Below the pieces are notes generated by a model. It saw nothing but the letters and a program-made list of their open reading frames with translations, was not told the DNA's origin and made no database searches. A DNA stretch of 64,000 bases from Verrucomicrobiia bacterium. GTDB lineage: Bacteria > Verrucomicrobiota > Verrucomicrobiia > Verrucomicrobiales > Akkermansiaceae. Each line of letters starts with the position of its first letter. Positions within the stretch are counted from its first letter, which is position 1. Both the position numbers and the translations under genes were made by a program. Where the stretch lies: positions 1 through 64,000 of the forward strand of contig JAUIJB010000008.1 in NCBI GenBank assembly GCA_030430455.1, in the 5' to 3' direction. This document shows positions 34,639 to 42,498 of the stretch, one piece after another.

Positions 34639-35625
34639 CTACTCCACCTTCGGCACGCTGGTCCTGGTGCGCTCGACCTTGAGGATCTTGCCGTCCTCGT
34701 CGTGCACCAGCTTGTCGACGCAGACCGAGCGCCGGTAGACGCCCCCGCCGGGGAGCTGGGCGTTGTGGTAGATGAAGTACCACTCGCCCTTGAACTCGAC
34801 GACCCCCTGGTGGTTGGTCTCCGACTTCGGCAGCTTGTCGTGGATCACCCCCTGGTATTCCCACGGGCCGGTGATGCTCTTGCTGGTGGAATATTCGGTG
34901 GTCGACGGGTAGTGCGCGGCGTAGGTCAGGTAGTAGATGTCATCCTTCTTGTGGATGAAGGGAGCCTCGAAGAAGTTGTGCGCCTTGAGCTCGTGCACCT
35001 CGCCGTCGAGCTCGACCATGTTCTCCTTGAGCTTCACCCAGCGGCCGGCATTCCACGAGCCCCAGAAGAGGTAGGCCTGGCCGTCGTCGTCGACGTGGAC
35101 CGCCGGGTCGATGTTGAGCACCACCGAGTTCGGCGTCTCGTCGGTGATCAGGGCCTTGCCGATGGCGTCGCGGAAGGGTCCGGTCGGGCCGTCCGACACG
35201 GCCACCCCGATCGCGAAGCCCTCGTGGACGCGGACGTCCTTGTGGCGCAGCGAGACGTACCAGTAGAACTTGCCGTCGCGCTCGGTCACGTGGCTGGCGA
35301 AGGCATCGCCCCGGGCCCACTCGAAGTCCTTCCACGAGAGCAACGGACCGTGCTCCTCGTAGTCGACCATGTCCTCGGTCGAGTAGCAGTACCAGTCGCG
35401 CATCAGGAAGCCCTGGGCACCCTCCCTCTGCTCGTCATGCCCGGTGTAGATGTAGAGGGTGTCGTCGTGCACCAGCGGCGAGGGGTCCGCGGTGAAGCGC
35501 TCGGTGACGATCGGATTGCCACGGGTCTCGGGCTCGGCGGCGGCGAGGGGAGCCGCCAGTCCCAGGACGAGGGCTGCGGCGAAGGCCCCGGCGGAAAACG
35601 GGCTGCTTGGGTGGGATGGATTCAC
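34639..35625 (-). CDS. Secreted glycoside hydrolase family 43 protein
   Basis: 328-residue exported enzyme with a five-bladed propeller fold expected for GH43 (arabinofuranosidase/xylosidase group). The start is a GTG at 35623-35625 (reading NPSHPSSPFSAGAF after the initiator), backed by AAGGA eight bases upstream; a signal peptide ends around AAAEPE. The three catalytic carboxylates can be assigned: Asp47 in TADPSPLVHDD (base), Asp173 in LNIDPAVHVDD (pKa modulator) and Glu220 in FFEAPFIHKK (acid). Other family words are WNAGRWVKLKENM and NHQGVVEFKGEWYFIYHN. It would act on plant-type polysaccharide outside the cytoplasm; exact linkage unknown. Confidence 0.92.
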   Translation of the reverse strand: MNPSHPSSPFSAGAFAAALVLGLAAPLAAAEPETRGNPIVTERFTADPSPLVHDDTLYIYTGHDEQREGAQGFLMRDWYCYSTEDMVDYEEHGPLLSWKDFEWARGDAFASHVTERDGKFYWYVSLRHKDVRVHEGFAIGVAVSDGPTGPFRDAIGKALITDETPNSVVLNIDPAVHVDDDGQAYLFWGSWNAGRWVKLKENMVELDGEVHELKAHNFFEAPFIHKKDDIYYLTYAAHYPSTTEYSTSKSITGPWEYQGVIHDKLPKSETNHQGVVEFKGEWYFIYHNAQLPGGGVYRRSVCVDKLVHDEDGKILKVERTRTSVPKVE

Positions 35626-35760
35626 AGCCAAATCCTTAACCGGAATCCGATTCGCGCAAGGCAGAACCGAAGCCATCGTCCCCGGGCCCATCATCCCCAT
35701 CGCCGCCGGTCCCCTTCTTGCGGCTGGTCGCCGCTTCCGGCGCCGTGTTGACTGGCGGCG

Positions 35761-36723
35761 ATGTGGTGGCTGACCGACTCGCCGGATGCCTTCGCCGCGG
35801 AGTTCGGCATCGAGGCCCGGCCCGGCATTGCCCTGCCGGCGGCGGTCGGCGCCGCATGGGCCTGCCTGGCCGGCCCGGCCCCGGCCCAGGCATTCGCGGC
35901 CACCGACGGCGACGGCGACGACCGCGTCCTCGTCCACGTCGCCCAGGCCCGGCGCTCGCAGTATGATGCCATCCGCGCGGCGCTCGCCGCGGACCATTCC
36001 CTGCCACGTGTGCTCCTCAGCCTCGTCGGCCGCGGGTCCGGCCTGCGCGGCCTGCGCGAGCGCCGCTGGGAGGCCGCGCCCGGCAACCTCCACCTCAGCG
36101 TGCTGGTCCGCGGGTCCCTCGAGATCTCGCGCATCGGCGGCGGGCTGTCGATGCTGCCCGCCGTGACGGTCGCCGACTGGCTCGCCGACCACCTGCCAGC
36201 CGGGACGGCGCCGGAGATCAAGTGGGTCAACGACCTGCTGGTCGACCGCCGCAAGATCGGCGGCGTGCTGGCTTCCAGCAGCATCCGCGGCCGCCAACTC
36301 GAGGACTGCCTGTTCGGCATCGGCCTCAACCTCGCCAGCGCACCGCCCATCGAGCCCGACGTCTTCGTCACCGGCACCACCTGCCTGGCCGAATGGATCG
36401 ATCCCCCCCCGCTGCGCAGGCTGGTCGACGAGCTGGCCGGCGAGCTCGAGCGCCGCTTCGGGATGCTCGCCGCCGACGGCCCGGAGGCCCTCCTCGCGGC
36501 CTACCGCCACCACCACCGCGGGATCGGCCGCGCGGTGCGCATCTGGCTCGACGAGCCGGCCGACCCGCTCGACCGGGAACCGCTCGCCCGCGGCACCCTC
36601 GAGGACATCCTCCCGGACCTCAGCCTGCGCATCCGCGGCCGGCGCCAGCCGGTCACGCGTGGCCGGCTCGCCTACGAGGAGGACGTGGCGGCGGCCCTCG
36701 CAGCCCGCCGTCCGGGCGCCTGA
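35761..36723 (+). CDS. birA: Biotin-[biotin carboxyl carrier] ligase, biotin protein ligase catalytic domain
   Basis: 320 residues. Activates biotin as biotinyl-AMP and attaches it to a carrier lysine. Motifs: RERRWEAAPGNLHLSVLV (substrate loop with the aromatic-rich region) and IKWVNDLLVDRRKIGGVL (the catalytic KWPND-like and KIGG-like segments), then FGIGLNLAS. There is no N-terminal HTH repressor domain; instead the first 80 residues are unusual. Downstream genes oadG, oadA and oadB follow on the same strand, and OadA carries the biotin attachment site, so dedicated modification of that subunit is likely (inference). Confidence 0.85.
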   Translation: MWWLTDSPDAFAAEFGIEARPGIALPAAVGAAWACLAGPAPAQAFAATDGDGDDRVLVHVAQARRSQYDAIRAALAADHSLPRVLLSLVGRGSGLRGLRERRWEAAPGNLHLSVLVRGSLEISRIGGGLSMLPAVTVADWLADHLPAGTAPEIKWVNDLLVDRRKIGGVLASSSIRGRQLEDCLFGIGLNLASAPPIEPDVFVTGTTCLAEWIDPPPLRRLVDELAGELERRFGMLAADGPEALLAAYRHHHRGIGRAVRIWLDEPADPLDREPLARGTLEDILPDLSLRIRGRRQPVTRGRLAYEEDVAAALAARRPGA

Positions 36724-36823
36724 TTCCGCGCTCCGCCGGGCAAATCCTGCCGCTTTCTGCTCACCATCTCCGATCCCCGGGGCGCAACCTTGAGTCCTCC
36801 GGGAGCATTCGTTATCGAGGGCC

Positions 36824-37036
36824 ATGAATCTCGTCGTGGTGTGCCTGATCGCCTTCCTGACGGTGATGTGCCTGCTCTCCGTGCTGGCCGCGGTGATCCG
36901 CCTGCTGACCCGGCTGTTCCCGGTTCCCGTCGAAGCCGACCCGACGACCGATGCCGCCACCGTCGCCGCCATCGAGCTGGTCGTCGCCAGCCGCTTCCCG
37001 GGCCACGTCGTCACCCGCATCGAGCCCGCCCCCTGA
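36824..37036 (+). CDS. oadG: Small OadG-like gamma subunit of Na+-pumping decarboxylase
   Basis: 70 residues: one N-terminal membrane helix (MNLVVVCLIAFLTVMCLLSV and following), a basic boundary, then a short soluble tail. This is the size, topology and position of OadG, which tethers the carboxyltransferase subunit to the membrane complex. Sequence similarity is weak by nature, so the call depends mainly on placement between birA and oadA, 38 bp before oadA. Confidence 0.7.
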   Translation: MNLVVVCLIAFLTVMCLLSVLAAVIRLLTRLFPVPVEADPTTDAATVAAIELVVASRFPGHVVTRIEPAP

Positions 37037-37074
37037 GTACGACCTGAGCCGTAGCCATCCAACCCGATGAAACC

Positions 37075-38910
37075 ATGATCACTGCCGAGAAACCCAAGAC
37101 CATCCGGGTGATGTTCACCCCGTTCCGCGACGGGCTGCAGAGCCTCTTTGGTGGCAAGGCCCGGGTGGCCGACCTGCTGCCCGCCATCGAGGCCTCCGCC
37201 GAGGCCGGCATCCGCCACTTCGAGTTCGGCGGCGGCGCGCGCTTCCAGGCGCCCTACTTCTACTGCGGCGAGGACCCCTTCGTCGCGATGGACCGGATCC
37301 GCGAGGCCGCCGGGCCCGATGCCGACCTGCAGATCCTCACCCGCTCGGTCTCCGGCGTGACACTGACGACCCAGCGCAGCGAGGCCCTCGCCATGCAGGC
37401 CCGACTGATGGCCAAGCACGGCACCACCTGGGACCGCAACTTCGACTACATGAACGACGTCGACAACCTGGTCGCCACCGGGCGGCCGATCGTCGAGGCC
37501 GGCATGCACCACCAGGTCACCATCGCGCTGATGGGCCTGCCGTTCGCCTCCGACAAGGTGCACACGCCGGAGTTCTACATCGACGTCATGCGCCGCCTGC
37601 TCGAGCGCGACGTGCGCATCGACTCGGTGTGCCTGAAGGACGCCTCCGGCACCACCGACCCGAAGACCTGCTACGAGACCGCCAGGGGCATCCGCGCGAT
37701 CCTGCCGCCCGAGATTCCCCTCTGGATGCACACCCACGACACCGCCTCGATGGGCGTGGCCTGCTACCTCGCCGGCATCGCGGGCGGGGTCGACGGCATC
37801 GACCTCTCGGTCCGGCCGATGGCCTCGGGCACGGTGCAGCCGGACGTGCGATCGATGTGGCACGCGCTGAAGGGGACCGGCTACTCGCTCGACATCGACC
37901 ACCGCAAGATGGACGAGATCGAGCACCTGCTCGAGGAGGGCCTCGAGGACTACAAGTTCAGCCCGGTGACCACCACGCCGGACGCCCGGGTGGTCAACTT
38001 CCCGATGCCCGGCGGTGCGATCGGCCCGAACGTCCACATGATGGAGCAGGCCGGCATCCTCGACCGCTACGGCAAGGTCCTCGCCGAGTTCCCGGTGGTG
38101 GTCGAGGCCGGCGGCGCCTGGACCAGCGTCACGCCCGGCAGCCAGCAGTACTGGCTGCAGGCCTTCAACAACGTCCTGCACGGCCGCTGGAAGAAGATCG
38201 AGGCCGGCTACGGCAAGGCCGTGCTCGGCTACTTCGGCCGCCCGCCGCTGCCACCCGATCCCAAGGTCGTGCGCATCGCCTCCGAGCAACTCGAGCTGCC
38301 CCCCTTCGAGGGCGACCCGCTGGAGGCCGCCCCCGACAGCCTGGGCCCGGCCCACGAGGCGCTGCGCCAGCGCAAGCTCGCGGAGACCGACGAGAATGTC
38401 TTCCTGGTCGCCGCCGCCATCGTCCCGGGCAAGGACATGGAGCTCAACGAGGGGATCCGCCTGCTCAGCGGGCGCCCGCGGATCGCCCTGCCGCTCAAGG
38501 AAAAGGCGGCCCCGGCACCCGCGGCGAGGCCCGCCGCGACGGCAGCACCGGCGGGAGCCACGACGGCCGCCACGACGGCGGTTCCCACCACCACGACCTG
38601 CGAGGTGGTCGAGGGCGACACCCGGCGCACCTTCAAGATCACCATCGCCCCCTCCGACGACCCCGCGCCGAGCCGATCCGAGGGCCCGACCGTGTCGGTC
38701 CACTCACCCTTCGAGGGCAAGGTCGAGGTCGTGGAAATCAAGGTCAAGGTCGGCGACACGGTCGACAAGGGCCAGGTCGTCGCCGCCGTCGAGGCGATGA
38801 AGGCCAAGCACGACGTCAAGTCCCCGGCCCACGGCACCGTCATCTCCGTCGACGTGTCGCTCGGCTCCGAGGTCGCCGGCAGCGACCCGATCCTCACCCT
38901 CCGCCGCTGA
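37075..38910 (+). CDS. oadA: Oxaloacetate decarboxylase alpha subunit (carboxyltransferase plus biotin domain)
   Basis: 611 residues. Transfers the carboxyl group of oxaloacetate (or a related 2-oxo acid) to biotin. The carboxyltransferase barrel opens TPFRDGLQSLFGGKARV, contains CLKDASG with the carbamylated lysine, and the zinc motif MHTHDTASMG. A flexible Ala/Pro/Thr linker (about 475-510) leads to a biotinyl domain with VAAVEAMKAKHDVKSP; the biotin lysine is K576. The usual EAMKM is EAMKA here, a modest deviation. Adjacent oadB makes a Na+-pumping decarboxylase more likely than pyruvate carboxylase subunit B. Confidence 0.92.
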   Translation: MITAEKPKTIRVMFTPFRDGLQSLFGGKARVADLLPAIEASAEAGIRHFEFGGGARFQAPYFYCGEDPFVAMDRIREAAGPDADLQILTRSVSGVTLTTQRSEALAMQARLMAKHGTTWDRNFDYMNDVDNLVATGRPIVEAGMHHQVTIALMGLPFASDKVHTPEFYIDVMRRLLERDVRIDSVCLKDASGTTDPKTCYETARGIRAILPPEIPLWMHTHDTASMGVACYLAGIAGGVDGIDLSVRPMASGTVQPDVRSMWHALKGTGYSLDIDHRKMDEIEHLLEEGLEDYKFSPVTTTPDARVVNFPMPGGAIGPNVHMMEQAGILDRYGKVLAEFPVVVEAGGAWTSVTPGSQQYWLQAFNNVLHGRWKKIEAGYGKAVLGYFGRPPLPPDPKVVRIASEQLELPPFEGDPLEAAPDSLGPAHEALRQRKLAETDENVFLVAAAIVPGKDMELNEGIRLLSGRPRIALPLKEKAAPAPAARPAATAAPAGATTAATTAVPTTTTCEVVEGDTRRTFKITIAPSDDPAPSRSEGPTVSVHSPFEGKVEVVEIKVKVGDTVDKGQVVAAVEAMKAKHDVKSPAHGTVISVDVSLGSEVAGSDPILTLRR

Positions 38911-38913
38911 CCC

Positions 38914-40065
38914 ATGGAGGTCATTCAAAAACTCCTCGACCAGTTCGGCCTGCTGCACCTCGGCTGGCAGAACCTCGTCATGTTCGCGGTCGGCGGGACC
39001 CTCATCTTCCTCGCCATCCGCAGGAACTTCGAGCCGCTGCTGCTGGTGCCGATCGGCTTCGGGGCGATCCTCGCGAACCTCCCGCTCGCGGCGATGAGCG
39101 CCTCGAACGCCGCCGGCGGGGATCCGGCCCACGTTCCGCTGCTGCAGCTGATCTACGACGCCGGCATCCGCACCGAGCTGCTGCCGCCGATCATCTTCAT
39201 GGGCGTCGGGGCGCTGACCGACTTCCGGCCCTTGCTGAGCCGACCGATCACCTTCCTGCTCGGCGCCTCGGCCCAGGTCGGCATCTTCATTGCCGCGCTG
39301 GTCGCCCACCACGTCTTCGGCTTCAACCTGAAGGAATCCGGCGCGATCGGCATCATCGGCGGCGCCGACGGGCCCACCTCGATCTTCCTGACCGCCAAGA
39401 TGGCGCCCCACCTGCTCGGCGCGGTGGCGGTCGCTGCCTACAGCTACATGGCGCTGGTGCCGGTGATCTTCCCGCCGATCCTGCGCCTGCTGACCACCCG
39501 CGACGAGCGCCACATCGGGGTGAAGCAGGCCCGCGAGGTCTCGCGCACCGCGGTGATCCTCTTTCCCATCATCAGCTGCGTGCTGGCCTGCCTGCTGATC
39601 CCCTCGGCCGCCCCCCTGCTCGGCATGCTGATGTTCGGCAACCTGCTGCGCGAGTCCGGCGTCACCGACCGCCTCGGCGCCGCCGCGGCCGGGCCGCTGA
39701 TCAACATCGTCACCATCTTCCTCGGCCTGGTCATCGGAGCCACCATGGAGGGCTCCTCCTTCCTCCAGTCGCGCACGATCTTCATCCTCCTGCTCGGCAT
39801 CGTCGCCTTCAGCTTCAGCACCGCCGGCGGCATCCTCTTCGCCAAGCTGCTCAACCTGATCCTGCCCCGCGACAAGCGCATCAACCCGTGCATCGGCGCC
39901 GCCGGCGTCTCGGCGGTGCCGATGGCGGCGCGGGTCGTCCAGAAGTTCGTCGCCGACGAGACCGACGGCGAGGTCAACCCGCTGATGGCCGCCATGGGGC
40001 CGAACGTCGCCGGCGTGATCGGCTCGGCCGTCGCCGCCGGCGTGTTCCTCAGCCTGCTGGGGTGA
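38914..40065 (+). CDS. oadB: Sodium-pumping decarboxylase beta subunit
   Basis: 383-residue polytopic membrane protein that decarboxylates carboxybiotin and exports Na+. Hallmarks: ESGAIGIIGGADGPTSIF (the conserved Asp region that binds Na+), GNLLRESGVTDRL, and GEVNPLMAAMGPNVAGVIGS near the C-terminus. The ATG is 4 bp after the oadA stop, so translation is probably coupled. Completes an oadG-oadA-oadB set. Confidence 0.95.
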   Translation: MEVIQKLLDQFGLLHLGWQNLVMFAVGGTLIFLAIRRNFEPLLLVPIGFGAILANLPLAAMSASNAAGGDPAHVPLLQLIYDAGIRTELLPPIIFMGVGALTDFRPLLSRPITFLLGASAQVGIFIAALVAHHVFGFNLKESGAIGIIGGADGPTSIFLTAKMAPHLLGAVAVAAYSYMALVPVIFPPILRLLTTRDERHIGVKQAREVSRTAVILFPIISCVLACLLIPSAAPLLGMLMFGNLLRESGVTDRLGAAAAGPLINIVTIFLGLVIGATMEGSSFLQSRTIFILLLGIVAFSFSTAGGILFAKLLNLILPRDKRINPCIGAAGVSAVPMAARVVQKFVADETDGEVNPLMAAMGPNVAGVIGSAVAAGVFLSLLG

Positions 40066-40086
40066 TCCTGCCCCAGCCATTGCAGC

Positions 40087-40272
40087 TCATCGGGACTCGC
40101 TGTAGGGATTGCTGTGGGCGAGGGCCCGCCAGAAGCGGCTGGAGGGCGCGTCGGGCGTCTTTTGATGGGCTTGATGATCAATGTGCTGCTGAATGCCGCA
40201 GGAGCTGAGCAGGAGAATGCCGGCAGCTCCCAGGCATCGGGCGTTTCGGTCGATGGATTGGGGCGTTTCCAT
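40087..40272 (-). CDS. Small putative lipoprotein, 61 aa
   Basis: METPQSIDRNARCLGAAGIL followed by LLSSCGIQQ is a short signal peptide with a lipobox (L-S-S-C), so a mature lipoprotein of roughly 37 residues is expected. GAGGAAAGGGG precedes the start at 40270-40272. The remaining tail is His- and Ser-rich without a known domain. It converges on oadB, 21 bp away. Small size lowers certainty, but the lipobox and ribosome-binding site together support it. Confidence 0.55.
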   Translation of the reverse strand: METPQSIDRNARCLGAAGILLLSSCGIQQHIDHQAHQKTPDAPSSRFWRALAHSNPYSESR

Positions 40273-40417
40273 GCACCCCTTTCCTCGCAATTGCGGGCCT
40301 CAGGTTACCCCGTGCGGCCTCCGTGGGATTCCCATCAGCCTCCCCCGGGGACCTGACACCAGCTCCCGGCAGGCCCCCGGACCGGCGATGGCCCCGAAAA
40401 CGGGCTCCGGCCGCTTC

Positions 40418-40483
40418 CCCCGATATCGGAACATCGGGGCTGGTAAAGCCGGCGATTCCGGCTAGGGTCGGCCGGGAGGCCGA
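40418..40483 (+). other. Three hairpins upstream of the desaturase gene
   Basis: CCCCGAT/ATCGGGG (40418-40439), AGCCGG/CCGGCT (40447-40463) and TCGGCC/GGCCGA (40468-40483) lie in succession, ending 39 bases before the ATG at 40523. They might form a structured leader or be palindromic debris; no riboswitch class is recognised. Confidence 0.3.
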
Positions 40484-40522
40484 AAGGCTTCATCCAAACT
40501 GGCTCCATCCACACACAGACCC

Positions 40523-41635
40523 ATGCCACTCAAGATTCCTTACGCCCGGGTTGATTGGGCGAACACGATCTTCCTCGGGATCCTCTCGCTCCTCGCCCTC
40601 ATCGCCGCCCCGATCTACCTGTTCCGCCACGGCATCGACTGGTTCCTCGGCGGCCTGTTCCTGTTCTATGTGATCGCCACGGGCATGAGCATCACGCTCG
40701 GTTACCACCGGCTGTTCTCGCACCTTTCCTTCAAGGCGAAGTGGCCGGTCCGCCTGTTCACCCTCGTCTTCGGCTCCTGCGCCTTCGAGAACTCGGTGAT
40801 CAACTGGGCCTCGGACCACCGTCGCCACCACAAGCACACCGACCACGACGACGACCCTTACAACATCCAGCAGGGCTTCTTCTGGGCGCACATGGGTTGG
40901 ATCCTGTTCAAGGTCCTTCCCGAGCCGCCGCTCGACAACGTCGCCGACCTCCGCAAGGACCCGCTGGTCCGCTTCCAGTACCGCACCGACAAGTGGATCG
41001 CGGTGATCGTCGGCCTGCTGCTTCCGGCCGCGCTCGGCTACTGGTGGAACGGGTGGGAGGGCGCCCTGGGCGGCTTCCTCATCGTCGGCGCGCTGCGTGT
41101 CTTCGTCGTCCAGCAGTGCACCTTCTTCATCAACAGCCTGTGCCACACGATCGGGCGCCAGCCGTACTCCAGCAAGTGCAGCGCGCGCGACTCGACGCTG
41201 ATGGCCTTCCTCACCTTCGGTGAGGGCTACCACAACTTCCACCACCGCTTCCAGCATGACTACCGCAACGGCGTGAAGCCCTGGGAGTTCGACCCGACCA
41301 AGTGGGCCATCTGGTGCCTCGCCAAGCTCGGCCTGGTCTCGAACATGCGCCGCGTGCCGGAACACCAGATCCTCCTCGCGGAGATGATGGAAACCCGCAA
41401 GCGGGTCGAGCAACGGCTCGCCGAGCTCGACGCCTCCGGCGAGAGCGTCTGCTCCAAGGCCCTCAACGCCGTGACCGAGCTCCACGAGCGGCTGCTCGCC
41501 GCCTACCACGAGCTCGAGGAAGCCATGGCCCAAAAAGCCGAGATCTCCCGCCAGGTCCTCGACCGCTGGCGCCGCGAGACCCGCGAGCTGGCCGCGCGCC
41601 TGTCGTCGCTGTCCCCGGAACCCCAGCCGGCCTGA
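40523..41635 (+). CDS. Acyl-lipid/acyl-CoA delta-9-type fatty acid desaturase
   Basis: 370-residue membrane enzyme that introduces a double bond using a di-iron centre, O2 and an electron donor. The three histidine boxes are clear: HRLFSH (62-67), HRRHH (99-103) and HNFHH (237-241). Membrane helices lie around 15-35, 40-60, 75-90 and 165-205. After about residue 290 the protein adds a charged, probably coiled-coil tail (METRKRVEQRLAELDASGES and following) that is not part of the typical desaturase core. The start MPLKIPYARVDWANTIF fits the family. Confidence 0.93.
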   Translation: MPLKIPYARVDWANTIFLGILSLLALIAAPIYLFRHGIDWFLGGLFLFYVIATGMSITLGYHRLFSHLSFKAKWPVRLFTLVFGSCAFENSVINWASDHRRHHKHTDHDDDPYNIQQGFFWAHMGWILFKVLPEPPLDNVADLRKDPLVRFQYRTDKWIAVIVGLLLPAALGYWWNGWEGALGGFLIVGALRVFVVQQCTFFINSLCHTIGRQPYSSKCSARDSTLMAFLTFGEGYHNFHHRFQHDYRNGVKPWEFDPTKWAIWCLAKLGLVSNMRRVPEHQILLAEMMETRKRVEQRLAELDASGESVCSKALNAVTELHERLLAAYHELEEAMAQKAEISRQVLDRWRRETRELAARLSSLSPEPQPA

Positions 41636-41782
41636 TCCGCCGGCCGGGCGGCTGAAAGGGACATCCGGCGAATCGTGCCCTGGCAAGCGCCTCGCCGCTT
41701 GGCTTGCTCTGGAACGCCTGCGCTCCAGTGATGCTACCCGCCGGGGGGCTGTGGAAGGGACGCGGGGAAAGGCGTCTCCTCC

Positions 41783-42053
41783 CTTGGTCGGACCCTGGTC
41801 CGGCATCGCTCCCGCCGAGCCCACGCAGGCGATGGTGCCATCCGCTGCGGAACCGGGCCGGGTCGCGACGCCCGAGAACGACACGCAAAGCGGCGTCGAG
41901 ACCGCCGCACTCCAAGGGCCTCCGGCCAGCCGGACCGCGCGACCCCAGTCGCGCACGAGGCACCCTGCCTGCCCTCCTCTCCTCCGCCCGACCGAGCGGT
42001 CCTCTCTCGTTCATCCCCCCATCTGCGTTCATCCGCGTCCATTTGCGGTTCCC
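41783..42053 (+). repeat. Tandem non-coding duplication, copy 1
   Basis: First of two near-identical blocks (about 270 bp) filling most of the 863-bp gap 41636-42498. Offset to copy 2 is 391 bp. Contains an AAAGCGGCGTCGAGACCGCC segment (41887 on), related to the inverted repeat at 63629-63817, and ends with an ATCTGCGT-family unit (42021-42055). It translates into arginine-rich frames on both strands, none gene-like. Confidence 0.8.
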
Positions 42054-42173
42054 CTCACCCGCAGTCGGGCAGTTTCCATGGAGGCAAATGGGAACCATGG
42101 AAAACCCCAACGGGGTTTCGGATGACCGGGGATCTCCAACCCTGAATGGATTGCGGAGGAGAAGCATCGCTTG

Positions 42174-42443
42174 CTTGGATCGGCCCCGGTCCGACATGGC
42201 TGCCGCCGAGCCCACGCAGGCGATGGTGCCCTCCGCTGCGGAGCCGGGCCGGGTCGCGACGCCCGAGAACGACACGCAAAGCGGCGTCGAGACCGCCGCA
42301 CTCCAAGGGCCTCCGGCCAGCCGGACCGCGCGACCCCAGTCGCGCACGAGGGCCCCTGCCTGCCCCCTTCTCCTCCGCCCGACCGAGCGGTCCTCTCTCG
42401 TTCGTCCCCCATCTGCGTTCATCCGCGTCCATCTGCGGTTTCC
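42174..42443 (+). repeat. Tandem non-coding duplication, copy 2
   Basis: Second copy of the block described at 41783-42053, differing by scattered substitutions and small indels. The same internal order is kept: GAGCCCACGCAGGCGATGGT, the AAAGCGGCG segment at 42278, and the ATCTGCGT unit at 42410. A unique stretch (42054-42173) separates the copies. Confidence 0.8.
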
Positions 42444-42498
42444 ACAATTTGCGGTTCCCCCAACGACCCACGAAAACCCGCGGCTTCCCCCGCTCGGA

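Noticed and set aside
34639..38703. A 1354-codon open frame on the minus strand covering GH43 and reading on across birA and oadA
   Set aside because: Only the first-listed GH43 part (up to 35625) matches a family; beyond that the frame runs antisense to clearly coding birA and oadA and is arginine/glutamate-rich low-complexity sequence.
37629..40208. An 859-codon open frame in another frame over oadA and oadB
   Set aside because: The product is arginine/proline-rich with no domain, and the correct frames encode unambiguous OadA and OadB.
41734..42412. Several short frames with MDADERRW- or MNADG-type starts in the tandem duplication
   Set aside because: They arise from the ATCTGCGT-type repeat and the duplicated block, recur in the same form in both copies, and have no ribosome-binding site.
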